Source: Phocaeicola plebeius DSM 17135 (GTDB taxonomy: Bacteria; Bacteroidota; Bacteroidia; Bacteroidales; Bacteroidaceae). From it: a DNA stretch of 64,000 nucleotides. Both the position numbers and the translations under genes were made by a program. Each line of letters begins with the position of its first letter. Positions within the stretch are counted from its first letter, which is position 1. The notes under the pieces are model-generated. The model saw only the letters and a program-made list of their open reading frames with translations. It did not search any database and was not told where the DNA came from. Below are positions 15,992 to 25,946 of the stretch, one piece after another. Where the stretch lies: NCBI RefSeq assembly GCF_000187895.1, contig NZ_DS990123.1:83257-147256 (forward strand), given 5' to 3'.

Positions 15992-17140
15992 TTATCTTTG
16001 CAACATGTTCAACTTCAATTCCTTTCTCACATCCTCAAACGGAATGGTGTCTGCCTTAATCTGCATACCGTCTTTCACCAACTGCACGCCCTCGTACACA
16101 ATTGTCGTACCCGCCGGGAAATCCTGCGTCACATAATAGTTCTGGAAACGCTCAATCGGGTTAAAGCTGCGCACCTCTACCTTACCTTCTTCATTAAACA
16201 AATACACATACGTAAAGTCCTGAATTTCAAAGGTCGATTTCTGAGGAATCATGTACACATCCTCCATATGAGTCATCATACGTACCTTTCCGGTTACTCC
16301 ATGCTTCAACAGTCCGTCAGGATTCGGGAAGCGTACACGGAATGCAATAGAACCGGTTCCCCGTTCAAAGTCCCCTTCCACAGTTTCCTGCTTTCCTTTA
16401 TGTGAATACACCGAACCATCCGGCAAAATCAGTTCCACGTTATCCAGCTGCTGCAGATTTTCTCCGCTTAACTGCGCACGCTTCAGACGCAAGTATTCGC
16501 TTTCATTCACTTTGTAATAGGCAAAGATTTCCGAAATATCACTCACGGTAGTCAACAGACTTTCCGGGTTCACCAGACTTCCCACTTTATAAGGAATACG
16601 GTCTACATAACCGGTAAAAGGAGCGGTAATCGTCGTATAACTATATTCCATCTGCGCCCGTTGCATTTCTGCACGCGCCTGCTCCACTTTCATTCGAGCT
16701 ACTTCCCGCTCACGTTTTACCTGGTCCAGACGAATCGGTGAAATAATCTGTTTGTCCACTAGACGCTGTACGCGTTCAGTTTCATAATTCGCCAGTTCCA
16801 ACTGGGCCTGTGTCTGCTTGTAGTTAGCTTCAGCCGCCTTAAGCACCTCCATATAATTCTCCGAATTCAGACGGAACATGGGCTGTCCTTTTTTCACCAG
16901 CTGACCTTCATCGACCAATACCTGCTGGATAAAACCTTCTACACGAGCCTTTATTTCCACAAACTGAATCGCCTGAATATCGGCCACATACGACCGCGGC
17001 AAATCAATGGTAGTAGGCTGAAGTACCGTCACCGGTATGGTTTCCTTACTCTTTACTTGTTTTTCGCCTGACGACTGACAGGCAGGCAACAGTCCGGCCA
17101 CACATGACCAGATTGCAACCTTGTGAAGAAAATTTTTCAT
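15992..17140 (-). CDS. RND efflux periplasmic adaptor lipoprotein (MFP/AcrA family)
   Basis: Bridges the pump and the outer membrane channel. The 382-residue protein has a lipobox LLPAC (Cys21), a lipoyl-like half motif VEGFIQQVLVDEGQLVKKGQ, a coiled-coil hairpin (residues 85-150), the second half YTTITAPFTGYVDRI and beta-barrel and membrane-proximal domains. It is the first gene of the minus-strand triad. I see no exact -7 box immediately upstream, so the promoter may be shared with the small gene at 17255-17629, 114 bp away. Confidence 0.95.
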   Translation of the reverse strand: MKNFLHKVAIWSCVAGLLPACQSSGEKQVKSKETIPVTVLQPTTIDLPRSYVADIQAIQFVEIKARVEGFIQQVLVDEGQLVKKGQPMFRLNSENYMEVLKAAEANYKQTQAQLELANYETERVQRLVDKQIISPIRLDQVKREREVARMKVEQARAEMQRAQMEYSYTTITAPFTGYVDRIPYKVGSLVNPESLLTTVSDISEIFAYYKVNESEYLRLKRAQLSGENLQQLDNVELILPDGSVYSHKGKQETVEGDFERGTGSIAFRVRFPNPDGLLKHGVTGKVRMMTHMEDVYMIPQKSTFEIQDFTYVYLFNEEGKVEVRSFNPIERFQNYYVTQDFPAGTTIVYEGVQLVKDGMQIKADTIPFEDVRKELKLNMLQR

Positions 17141-17254
17141 AAGATGACAAAATAAAGATTACTATGTAATTTGATTAAAAAAACAAGAATAACTTTCCGA
17201 TCGGGTATAACACCAGACCGGAACACGCTTTTTTTCACGCAATGCGCGAAAAGA

Positions 17255-17629
17255 CTAAATCAATAAGGTACAAAAAGTCACATACGGGCGTACAGGAAAT
17301 ACGCGTAAGGATACAGTACGGACTATTACAGAAATATCAGCAATAAAGTTTCGAAAGCAAATGAAAAATAAAGGAAGCGAACCTAATACAAACCACCAGA
17401 AAAAAGAACGCACAGAGGTTTTTGAATAAGATAAATCCTCCCACTCAAGGATATTGGTATCTTCTTCCTGAAAGGTATCAGCGGCAGAAGGTATCGTCAT
17501 TTCTTCTTGTGTATCAATCTGACATGCACTTATTACCTCATACGCATACGCATCCATATGTATGAGTAGCAACATCATCATACATAAGGCCCGGAAAAAC
17601 TTATTTTTTCTAACAATATGAGATAACAT
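17255..17629 (-). CDS. Unknown small membrane or exported protein upstream of the RND operon
   Basis: A 124-residue product. The first 30 residues are a signal-like segment (FFRALCMMMLLLIHMDAYA), followed by an acidic stretch (DTQEEM, DTFQEEDTNILEWEDL). One hydrophobic helix lies at about residues 76-100 (FFWWFVLGSLPLFFICF), and the tail is basic. The frame extends to a TTG at 17644. I chose the ATG at 17629 because it gives a clean signal sequence and sits about 23 bp from a -7 box. I recognise no family. Its position and strand suggest it could be the first gene of the adaptor-pump-channel operon. Confidence 0.6.
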   Translation of the reverse strand: MLSHIVRKNKFFRALCMMMLLLIHMDAYAYEVISACQIDTQEEMTIPSAADTFQEEDTNILEWEDLSYSKTSVRSFFWWFVLGSLPLFFICFRNFIADISVIVRTVSLRVFPVRPYVTFCTLLI

Positions 17630-17652
17630 AGTATAAATACACAATCGGTATG

Positions 17653-17660
17653 CAAAGATA
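17653..17660 (-). promoter_or_regulatory. -7 promoter element before the small gene and RND operon 1
   Basis: TATCTTTG on the minus strand, an exact TAnnTTTG match 23 bp before the ATG at 17629. The rest of the 242-bp gap to 17872 is AT-rich and shows no clear box for the divergent operon. Confidence 0.5.
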
Positions 17661-17871
17661 GCAGTACGATAACGAATATAAAAAAGCGATTCTCAGTTTT
17701 CCATAAAATTAACAACCTCAGTCTATGTTTTTCACAAATCCCTTTCCGATAATTACGATTTCACTTCCCTAAAAGGGTTCTTTTAACTATAAAAAATATA
17801 AAAAACATGGTATTCTTTCAATAAATCAATATGTTTGCCAAATAATTATTTAACCAGACTCTAATAAACAC

Positions 17872-18948
17872 ATGGACAAACGAATTAAATGGGGAATTAT
17901 CGTTTTGGTAGGTGCAGGGCTGACCGCTTTGGGCATTCATACATTTACTCCCGGAGAGAACAAGGAACTGACTGCAGCTGAAAAAAAATCACCAATAGAC
18001 AAGAACAAGGCACTTAATGTAAATGCGAAGATTATCAAGCCTCATCTGCTTACGGACCAGCTGTTTGTAAGCGGAAAGCTGATGCCGGATGAAGAGGTAG
18101 ATCTGTCTTTTGAAACCTCTGGAAAAATTACCAGCATCGAATTTACGGAAGGTAGTTTCGTATCAAAGGGGCAGTTGCTGGCCAAAGTGAACGACAGCCA
18201 GCTACAGGCTCAGTTGAAACGCCTAGAAGCCCAGATGCCACTGGCTGAGGACCGCGTGTTCCGCCAAAATGCCTTGCTGCAACGCGATGCGGTCAGTAAG
18301 GAAGCATACGAACAGGTAAAGACGGAACTGGCCACCCTCAATGCCGACATAGAAAATGTAAAGGCCAATATTGCCATGACGGAACTCCGCGCTCCGTTTG
18401 ACGGTATCATCGGATTGCGACAGGTCAGTCTGGGAGCCTATGCCTCTCCGACTACGGTCATTGCCAAGCTGACTAAAATCACTCCGTTGAAAGTAGAGTT
18501 TGCCGTGCCGGAACGTTATGCCCGACAGATTCAGAAAGGTACCAACCTGACCTTTAAAATTGAAGGACGGCTGGAAACTTTCAATTCGCAAGTATATGCC
18601 ACTGAGTCACGTATCAATGAGGAAACACATACTCTGACCGTACGTGCCCTCTATCCGAACCGAAATGGAGAACTGCTCCCCGGACGTTATGCAGACATCG
18701 CGCTGAAACAACAGGAAATTCAAGATGCCATTGCCATCCCCTCGGAAGCCATCGTGCCGGAAATGGGAAAGAACAAGGTGTTCTTGTACCGTTCGGGACT
18801 GGCTGAACCAGTGGATGTAGAGATAGGTATCCGCACGGAAGCAGAAGTACAAATATTAAAAGGCCTGTCTGCAGGAGATACCATACTTACTTCCGGTACC
18901 TTGCAGCTACGTACCGGCATGCCGGTAATTCTTGACCAAATCAACTAA
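17872..18948 (+). CDS. RND efflux periplasmic adaptor (HlyD/MexE-like)
   Basis: A 358-residue adaptor anchored by an N-terminal helix (WGIIVLVGAGLTALGIHTF) rather than a lipid, since no lipobox is visible. Lipoyl half-motifs are GKITSIEFTEGSFVSKGQLL and MTELRAPFDGIIGLRQVSLG, with a short coiled coil between (residues 105-160). Beta-barrel and membrane-proximal domains follow. It is the first gene of the plus-strand triad, 12 bp upstream of the pump gene. It diverges from RND operon 1. Confidence 0.94.
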   Translation: MDKRIKWGIIVLVGAGLTALGIHTFTPGENKELTAAEKKSPIDKNKALNVNAKIIKPHLLTDQLFVSGKLMPDEEVDLSFETSGKITSIEFTEGSFVSKGQLLAKVNDSQLQAQLKRLEAQMPLAEDRVFRQNALLQRDAVSKEAYEQVKTELATLNADIENVKANIAMTELRAPFDGIIGLRQVSLGAYASPTTVIAKLTKITPLKVEFAVPERYARQIQKGTNLTFKIEGRLETFNSQVYATESRINEETHTLTVRALYPNRNGELLPGRYADIALKQQEIQDAIAIPSEAIVPEMGKNKVFLYRSGLAEPVDVEIGIRTEAEVQILKGLSAGDTILTSGTLQLRTGMPVILDQIN

Positions 18949-18959
18949 CCTTCTGCCGT

Positions 18960-21900
18960 ATGAACATATCCGAACTTAGTATACGAAGGCCGGTACTGGC
19001 CACCGTACTCACCATCATCATCCTGCTATTCGGACTGATTGGTTATACGACTTTAGGAGTACGTGAATATCCATCGGTGGATAACCCGATTATCTCAGTG
19101 ACCTGCAGTTATCCGGGAGCAAATGCGGAAGTCATTGAAAACCAGATTACGGAACCTCTGGAGCAGAACATCAACGGTATTCCGGGTATCCGCTCCCTGT
19201 CGAGTACCAGCCAGCAGGGACAATGCCGTATTACGGTAGAGTTTGAGTTGTCAGTGGATTTGGAAACAGCCGCCAACGACGTACGCGACAAGGTATCACG
19301 TGCACAGCGTTACCTGCCACGCGACTGTGACCCTCCTACCGTTTCCAAAGCCGATGCGGATGCCAGCCCCATCCTGATGGTAGCCATCCAAAGCAATACC
19401 CGTTCACTGCTGGAACTGAGTGAAATAGCCGATTTAACGGTCAAGGAGCAGTTACAGACCATTCCGGATGTCAGCAGCGTATCCATCTGGGGAGAGAAAC
19501 GTTACTCCATGCGCCTGTGGCTGGACCCGGTAAAAATGGCTGGTTACGGAATTACGCCTGTAGACGTCAAGAATGCCATCAACGATCAGAACCTGGAACT
19601 TCCTTCAGGAAGTATCGAAGGAAATACTATGGAGCTTACCCTGCGTACCATGGGACAGATGCATACAGCTAAAGAATTCAACAACATCATCTTAAAGGAA
19701 CAGAATGGACAGGTAGTACGCTTCAGCGACATCGGGTATGCCGAATTGGGACCGGCCGACATCAAAAGCTACATGAAGATGAACGGTGTGCCCATGGTCG
19801 GTGTGGTAGTTATCCCTCAGCCGGGAGCCAACCACATTGATATTGCAGATGCCGTATACGAACGTATGGAGCAGATGCAGAAGGACTTACCCGATGACGT
19901 AGAATATACCTACGGCTTCGATAATACCCGCTTCATCCGCGCCTCCATTGCAGAAGTAGAGAGTACGGTATACGAAGCTTTTGTACTGGTTATCATCATC
20001 ATTTTCCTTTTCTTGCGCGACTGGCGCGTGACACTGATACCCTGTATCGTGATTCCGGTTTCCCTAATTGGAGCATTCTTCGTGATGTACGTGGCAGGAT
20101 TCTCCATCAACGTGCTTACGATGCTGGCTGTCGTCTTGTCCGTGGGACTGGTTGTGGACGATGCCATTGTTATGACGGAGAACATCTATATCCGCATCGA
20201 ACGGGGAATGAAGCCTTTTGAAGCCGGTATTGAAGGAGCCAAGGAAATCTTCTTCGCCGTCATCTCTACCACCATTACACTGGCCGCTGTATTTATCCCG
20301 ATTGTGTTCATGGAAGGCACTAGCGGACGTCTGTTCAGGGAATTCAGTTTCGTGGTAGCCGGTTCGGTTATCATCTCTTCTTTTGCAGCCCTGACATTCA
20401 CCCCGATGCTTGCTACCAAACTTTTGAAACACAGGGAAAAGCAAAACTGGTTCTATCGGAAGACAGAGCCTTTCTTCGAAGGAATGAACCGTGTCTACTC
20501 ACGTTCGCTCAACGCCTTCCTACGAAAACGTGTCATTGCCATTCCGTTTACCATCATCACACTGGTGCTCATCGGTTATTTATGGGGAGAAATACCTGCA
20601 GAAATGGCTCCGTTGGAGGACCGTTCACAAATCAATATCCGAACCCGTGCGGCAGAAGGGGCCAGCTATGAGTACATACGCGATTATACGGAAGAGATCA
20701 ACACGCTGGTAGACTCAATCGTACCGGATGCCGCCTTCGTCTCCGCCCGCGTATCCAGTGGTAGCGGAAACATTCAGATTACCTTGAAAGACATCAAGGA
20801 ACGCGACTATACGCAGATGCAGGTGGCCGAACAGATTTCGAAAGCCATCCGTACCCACACCAAAGCACGTTCCTTCGTACAGCAGCAATCTTCTTTCGGC
20901 GGACGAAGAGCCAGCATGCCGGTACAATACGTGCTACAGGCTGTCAGCATCGAAAAGCTACAGGAGGTTCTACCAGAGTTCCTGGCACAAGTGTACGACA
21001 ACCCGACCTTCCAGATGGCCGACGTAGACTTGAAATTCAGTAGTCCGGAAATGCGTGTCACCATCAACCGCGACAAAGCGGGTACCATGGGAGTAAGCGT
21101 GCGCGACATTGGAGAAACCTTACAATACGGATTAAGCGGACAGCGTATGGGATATTTCTATATGAACGGGAAACAATATGAAATTCTCGGTCAGATTAAC
21201 CGCCAACAACGCAACCAACCCGCCAATATTAAATCCATCTATATCCGCAGCGACAAGGGTGAAATGATTCAGCTGGATAACCTGGTGGAATTCATAGAAG
21301 CCGTAGCGCCTCCCAAACTGTATCACTACAACCGTTTTATCTCAGCTACGATTTCTGCCGGACTGGCTGAAGGAAAAACCATTGGTGACGGTCTGGACGA
21401 AATGGACAAGATTGCAGCCAACGTACTGGATGATACCTTCCGCACGGCTTTGTCGGGCGACTCAAAGGAATATCGTGAAAGTTCCTCCAGTCTAATGTTT
21501 GCCTTTATTCTGGCACTCGTACTGATTTACCTGATACTTTCTGCACAGTTTGAAAGTTTCAAGGACCCATTCATCATCATGCTGACTGTTCCTCTGGCCA
21601 TTGCCGGAGCGTTGGTATTCATGTATTTTGGAGACATTACCATGAACATTTTCAGTCAGATTGGCATCATCATGCTGATTGGTCTGGTAGCCAAGAACGG
21701 TATTTTGATTGTAGAGTTTGCCAACCAAAAACAAGAAGCAGGCGAAGACAAGATGCAGGCCATCCGCGATGCTGCCCTTCAACGTTTACGGCCCATCCTG
21801 ATGACGAGTGCTTCGACCATCCTGGGCTTGTTGCCGCTGGCTTTTGCCTCAGGAGAAGGAGCTAATCAGCGCATTGCCATGGGAGTAGCTGTAGTGGGTG

Positions 21901-21992
21901 GTATGTTGGTATCTACCTTCCTGACCATGTACATTGTACCTGCTATCTATTCGTATATTTCGACAAACCGTGCTAAAAAAGAAAGAAAATGA
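18960..21992 (+). CDS. RND efflux permease (AcrB/MdtC-like)
   Basis: A 1010-residue pump with 12 membrane helices and two periplasmic porter domains. Helix 1 begins SIRRPVLATVLTIIILLFG. The proton relay reads VGLVVDDAIVMTENIYIRIE with the canonical Asp-Asp pair, unlike the pump at 12845-15985. The helix-10 lysine is in GLVAKNGILIVEFANQ. It lies 12 bp after its adaptor and overlaps the TolC-like gene by 4 bp (ATGA). Confidence 0.96.
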   Translation: MNISELSIRRPVLATVLTIIILLFGLIGYTTLGVREYPSVDNPIISVTCSYPGANAEVIENQITEPLEQNINGIPGIRSLSSTSQQGQCRITVEFELSVDLETAANDVRDKVSRAQRYLPRDCDPPTVSKADADASPILMVAIQSNTRSLLELSEIADLTVKEQLQTIPDVSSVSIWGEKRYSMRLWLDPVKMAGYGITPVDVKNAINDQNLELPSGSIEGNTMELTLRTMGQMHTAKEFNNIILKEQNGQVVRFSDIGYAELGPADIKSYMKMNGVPMVGVVVIPQPGANHIDIADAVYERMEQMQKDLPDDVEYTYGFDNTRFIRASIAEVESTVYEAFVLVIIIIFLFLRDWRVTLIPCIVIPVSLIGAFFVMYVAGFSINVLTMLAVVLSVGLVVDDAIVMTENIYIRIERGMKPFEAGIEGAKEIFFAVISTTITLAAVFIPIVFMEGTSGRLFREFSFVVAGSVIISSFAALTFTPMLATKLLKHREKQNWFYRKTEPFFEGMNRVYSRSLNAFLRKRVIAIPFTIITLVLIGYLWGEIPAEMAPLEDRSQINIRTRAAEGASYEYIRDYTEEINTLVDSIVPDAAFVSARVSSGSGNIQITLKDIKERDYTQMQVAEQISKAIRTHTKARSFVQQQSSFGGRRASMPVQYVLQAVSIEKLQEVLPEFLAQVYDNPTFQMADVDLKFSSPEMRVTINRDKAGTMGVSVRDIGETLQYGLSGQRMGYFYMNGKQYEILGQINRQQRNQPANIKSIYIRSDKGEMIQLDNLVEFIEAVAPPKLYHYNRFISATISAGLAEGKTIGDGLDEMDKIAANVLDDTFRTALSGDSKEYRESSSSLMFAFILALVLIYLILSAQFESFKDPFIIMLTVPLAIAGALVFMYFGDITMNIFSQIGIIMLIGLVAKNGILIVEFANQKQEAGEDKMQAIRDAALQRLRPILMTSASTILGLLPLAFASGEGANQRIAMGVAVVGGMLVSTFLTMYIVPAIYSYISTNRAKKERK

Positions 21993-23311
21993 AAAAACGG
22001 CTTATTTATTTTATGATATGTTTGCTGGGAGGTGAAATAACCGCACAAGCCCAGTACACCTATACGTTAAAACAGTGCCTGGAAGAGGGACTGGCGAACA
22101 ACTATTCACTTCGCATTACCCGCAACGAGGAGCAGATAAGTAAAAACAATGCGACGTTAGGAAATGCCGGTTACTTGCCCACGGTGGATCTGACTGCCGG
22201 ATATACCGGAAATGCAGACAACAGCAATACGCAGGCACGGGCTACAGGTGAAACTACCAAGCTTCGTGGTGTGTATGACCAGACCTTGGATGCTGGAGTA
22301 GATTTGAACTGGACCATCTTTGACGGCTTCAACATCAGCACCACTTACAAACAACTGAAAGAACTGGAACGTCAAGGTGCCACCAACACCCGAATTGCCA
22401 TTGAAGACTTCATTGCCAGTCTTACTGCGGAGTATTATAATTACATCCAGCAGGAAATTCGCTTGAAAAACTTCCGTTATGCTGTGTCGCTGTCCAGAGA
22501 ACGCCTGCGTATCGTAGAAGAACGTTATCATATCGGAAATTTCTCCCGACTGGACTATCAGCAGGCCACCGTCGACTTTAATGCTGACCGTGCGCAGTAT
22601 ATCAAACAAAGAGAGCTGGTACACACCTCGCGTATCAATCTCAATGAGCTGATGGCCGTCAAGGACATGGACCGCCCACTCAGTGTAAAAGATTCTGTGA
22701 TTGACGTAAACGAAAGCCTGGAATTCAATGATTTGTGGGAAGGGGCCCTTCAAACCAATGCCTCCTTATTACAAGCTGACCAAAATACCGTATTGGCTCA
22801 GTTGGATTATAAAAAAATATTGTCACGTAATTATCCGTACGTACGACTGAATGCAGGTTACGGATACACCCTCAACAAATACGACGTAAATGCCACACGC
22901 CAACGAAGCAACTGGGGATTCAGCGGAGGCGTCACTATCGGATTCAACATCTTCGACGGTAACCGGAAACGGGAAAAACGAAATGCCAGCCTGGCCATCC
23001 GCAATGCACAATTTGCCCGCGATGAACTGGAACAAAGCTTACGGGCCGACCTTAGCAACCTGTGGCAGGCTTACCGAAACAACCTTCGCTTGCTGGAACT
23101 GGAACGTCAAAACTTGATTTCAGCCAAGGAGAATCATGAAATCGCCAAAGAACGCTACCTGCTGGGCGACTTATCGGGTATTGAAATGCGTGAAGCGCAA
23201 AAAAGCCTACTCGATGCCGAAGAACGAATTCTTTCTGCCGAATACGATACCAAGATGTGCGAAATCTCTTTACTACAGCTCAGCGGAAAGGTTACACAAT
23301 ATCTGAAATAA
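21989..23311 (+). CDS. TolC-family outer membrane efflux channel
   Basis: A 440-residue outer membrane channel with a cleavable signal (YFMICLLGGEITAQAQ) and no lipobox, so it is TolC-like rather than OprM-like. It contains two OEP repeats of long helices with alternating strands (VDLNWTIFDGFNISTTYKQL and GGVTIGFNIFDGNRKREKR). The repeated phrase around W-x-I-F-D-G is typical of the family. It completes the second triad, and its start overlaps the pump stop by 4 bp. Confidence 0.95.
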   Translation: MKKRLIYFMICLLGGEITAQAQYTYTLKQCLEEGLANNYSLRITRNEEQISKNNATLGNAGYLPTVDLTAGYTGNADNSNTQARATGETTKLRGVYDQTLDAGVDLNWTIFDGFNISTTYKQLKELERQGATNTRIAIEDFIASLTAEYYNYIQQEIRLKNFRYAVSLSRERLRIVEERYHIGNFSRLDYQQATVDFNADRAQYIKQRELVHTSRINLNELMAVKDMDRPLSVKDSVIDVNESLEFNDLWEGALQTNASLLQADQNTVLAQLDYKKILSRNYPYVRLNAGYGYTLNKYDVNATRQRSNWGFSGGVTIGFNIFDGNRKREKRNASLAIRNAQFARDELEQSLRADLSNLWQAYRNNLRLLELERQNLISAKENHEIAKERYLLGDLSGIEMREAQKSLLDAEERILSAEYDTKMCEISLLQLSGKVTQYLK

Positions 23312-23330
23312 GATATTCAGTAATTTTTCC

Positions 23331-23338
23331 TACCTTTG
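23331..23338 (+). promoter_or_regulatory. -7 promoter element for the APC transporter
   Basis: TACCTTTG, an exact match 26 bp before the ATG at 23365. Confidence 0.55.
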
Positions 23339-23364
23339 TCGGACAATAAAAAACAGACAAAGAA

Positions 23365-25029
23365 ATGGGGCTTTTTATTCGAAAAAGTATAGAGGCTTTA
23401 CAAGCAGAAGCTAAAGAAACTGGAAGTGGTACCCTCAAACGGGTGCTGGGTCCTGTTAGTCTGGTAGCCCTTGGGGTAGGCGTAATCATCGGAGCCGGAT
23501 TATTTTCAATAACGGGAACCGTAGCAGCTTCTTATACCGGACCAGCCATCACACTTTCCTTTATCATTGCAGCTATCGGCTGTTGTTTTGCCGGACTCTG
23601 TTATGCAGAATTTGCTTCCATGATTCCTGTATCCGGAAGTGCCTATACCTACTCCTATGCCACCATGGGAGAGCTTATTGCCTGGATTATCGGATGGGAC
23701 TTAGTATTGGAGTATACTGTAGCAGCTACCACTGTCAGTATCAGTTGGAGCCGCTACATGACCGTATTCCTGCAAGGAGTAGGTATTGATTTACCCCATG
23801 CATTCACAGCATGCCCATGGGACGGGGGCATTGTCAATATTCCTGCTATGATTATCGTGGTCCTCATGAGCTTAATTCTGATGCGAGGTACCGCCGGAAG
23901 TTCTTTCTTTAACGGACTGATTGTATTTCTGAAAATAGCTGTCATCCTGATTTTTGTAATACTAGGCTGGCAGTTTATTCAAAATGACAACTATACTCCT
24001 TACATTCCAGCTAATACGGGTACATTAGGAGAATTCGGCGTTTCCGGCATTTTCCGTGGAGCAGCGATTGTCTTTTTCGCCTTCTTGGGATTCGATGCGG
24101 TAAGCACAGCAGCGCAGGAAACCAAAAATCCGAAACGGGATATGCCTATCGGTATTTTAGTATCCTTATTGGTCTGCACCATCTTATATATTCTCTTTGC
24201 ACATGTCATGACAGGAGTAGCCCACTATACCGATTTCAGCGGACAGGTGGGAATTGCTCCGGTAGCTGTAGCCATTGAAAAGATGGGGCATCCCGATGCC
24301 ACAGGCATCATACAACCCGCTTATCCATGGTTGAACAAAGCCATCATTCTGGCTATTCTGTTCGGATATTGCTCGGTAATCATGGTCACCCTGCTCGGAC
24401 AAAGCCGTGTATTCCTGAGCATGAGCCGCGACGGTCTTTTGCCACCGTTCTTCTCCAAAATCAACCAACGCTTCCGTACACCCGTACACAGCAACTGCCT
24501 GTTTATGATAGTCGTCAGCCTGTTGGCGGGATTTATCCCAGCACAAGTAGCAGGAGAAATGACCAGTATCGGTACACTTTTGGCATTCACCTTAGTCTGT
24601 GCTGCCATCCTGATTGTACGCAAGACCATGCCTGATGTGCCCCGCGCTTTCAAGACTCCCTTCGTACCCTTCGTTCCAATTATGGGCATCCTCACCTGCA
24701 TGTGCATGATGAGCTTCCTGCCGGCCGATACATGGATACGCCTGGTGCTGTGGATGCTTGTCGGACTGGATGTCTATGCTTCATACGGAATCTATCACAG
24801 CAAACTGGAGTATGGTCAAAAGCACCGTAAAGGAGATATTGTATTAAACCTGACCGGACTTCTTTTGTCTATTCTGAGTGTGATTACCGGACTATGGCAT
24901 CAGCAAACCGTAGGATGGGATGCAGACAAAACCCTGCTGACCATTTCTTTTGTGTTTGCCTTCACACACTGCGCTTTTTACATGTGGCGAATTTGGAAAC
25001 ACCCACACAATCGGGCCAAAGTTTCTTAA
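23365..25029 (+). CDS. APC-superfamily amino acid permease (cationic amino acid transporter-like)
   Basis: A 554-residue protein with about 14 hydrophobic helices. Helix 1 carries the unwound substrate motif VGVIIGAGLF, with GPAITLSFIIAAIGCCFAG following. The conserved FFAFLGFDAVSTAAQETKNP of helix 6 and ILVSLLVCTILYILFAHVMTG are present. Length and helix number resemble the eukaryotic-like CAT branch (basic amino acids), but the substrate is not certain. The gene stands alone with its own promoter, 96 bp before the sulfate cluster. Confidence 0.9.
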   Translation: MGLFIRKSIEALQAEAKETGSGTLKRVLGPVSLVALGVGVIIGAGLFSITGTVAASYTGPAITLSFIIAAIGCCFAGLCYAEFASMIPVSGSAYTYSYATMGELIAWIIGWDLVLEYTVAATTVSISWSRYMTVFLQGVGIDLPHAFTACPWDGGIVNIPAMIIVVLMSLILMRGTAGSSFFNGLIVFLKIAVILIFVILGWQFIQNDNYTPYIPANTGTLGEFGVSGIFRGAAIVFFAFLGFDAVSTAAQETKNPKRDMPIGILVSLLVCTILYILFAHVMTGVAHYTDFSGQVGIAPVAVAIEKMGHPDATGIIQPAYPWLNKAIILAILFGYCSVIMVTLLGQSRVFLSMSRDGLLPPFFSKINQRFRTPVHSNCLFMIVVSLLAGFIPAQVAGEMTSIGTLLAFTLVCAAILIVRKTMPDVPRAFKTPFVPFVPIMGILTCMCMMSFLPADTWIRLVLWMLVGLDVYASYGIYHSKLEYGQKHRKGDIVLNLTGLLLSILSVITGLWHQQTVGWDADKTLLTISFVFAFTHCAFYMWRIWKHPHNRAKVS

Positions 25030-25125
25030 AAGAAGTTATAAAAAATCGTCAGGAACAGAAAAAACGAATAATAAACCACAACCAGCATATAAAAAAGCAG
25101 TTATTTTACAGCGATTTATACTATT

Positions 25126-25935
25126 ATGGATAAAAATATATTATACACGGCCATTCAGGCCGCCCTTGCTGCAGGAGCAGAAATTATGTCTGTTTATACA
25201 GACCCGAAAGCAGATTTTGAAATAGAAAAAAAAGCGGATAATTCTCCGCTGACCATTGCCGACCGCAAGTCGCATGCAATCATTGCTCAAGCACTGGCTG
25301 CGACTCCTTACCCCGTTTTGAGCGAAGAAGGAGCTAAAATCACCCCAGAAGAAAGACAACAATGGAAAGAATTGTGGGTAGTCGATCCATTAGACGGTAC
25401 TAAAGAGTTTATCAAACGTAACGGAGAATTTACCGTAAACATTGCCTATGTAAAGAATGGTTGTCCTGAAGCTGGAGTCATTTACATTCCGGTAAAGCAG
25501 GAACTTTATTTTGCCGACATTGAACTGGGAGCCTACAAAATCAAAGACATTACCGATATAGAAGCTTATCCGTCGCTGGATGCACTGATGGAGCAAGCCG
25601 AACGTCTGCCGTATGCTAACCGGACAGACGATACATTTGTCATCGTAGCCTCACGCTCACACCTGACTCCTGAAACGGAAGCTTACATCCATGAAATGCA
25701 GCAAAAACATGCACATGTGGAAACAATTTCCAAGGGAAGTTCGTTAAAGCTATGCCTCATTGCCGAAGGAAATGCCGACGTATATCCTCGTTTTGCTCCT
25801 ACTATGGAGTGGGATACTGCAGCCGGACATGCCATTATCCGTGCTTCCGGGAAGGAAGTATACCAGGCAGGAAAGACAGAACCGCTACAATACAATAAAA
25901 CAGATCTGCTGAACCCCTGGTTCATTGCAGAATAA
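25126..25935 (+). CDS. cysQ: 3'(2'),5'-bisphosphate nucleotidase
   Basis: Hydrolyses PAP to AMP and phosphate, removing the inhibitory by-product of sulfotransferases. The 269-residue protein is of the inositol-monophosphatase fold. Metal-site motifs are LSEEGAK, WVVDPLDGTKEFI (the DPxDGT signature) and the C-terminal WDTAAGHAII. The N-terminal IEKKADNSPLTIADRKSH is typical of CysQ. It is the first gene of a seven-gene run with gaps of 11 to 42 bp that ends in a sulfotransferase, which fits PAP recycling. No exact -7 box was found in the 96 bp upstream. Confidence 0.95.
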   Translation: MDKNILYTAIQAALAAGAEIMSVYTDPKADFEIEKKADNSPLTIADRKSHAIIAQALAATPYPVLSEEGAKITPEERQQWKELWVVDPLDGTKEFIKRNGEFTVNIAYVKNGCPEAGVIYIPVKQELYFADIELGAYKIKDITDIEAYPSLDALMEQAERLPYANRTDDTFVIVASRSHLTPETEAYIHEMQQKHAHVETISKGSSLKLCLIAEGNADVYPRFAPTMEWDTAAGHAIIRASGKEVYQAGKTEPLQYNKTDLLNPWFIAE

Positions 25936-25946
25936 CCCACTAATTT

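Noticed and set aside
15539..16405. A 288-residue plus-strand open frame
   Set aside because: It is antisense to the RND pump and adaptor genes, has low-complexity His/Arg/Cys composition and shows no family motif.
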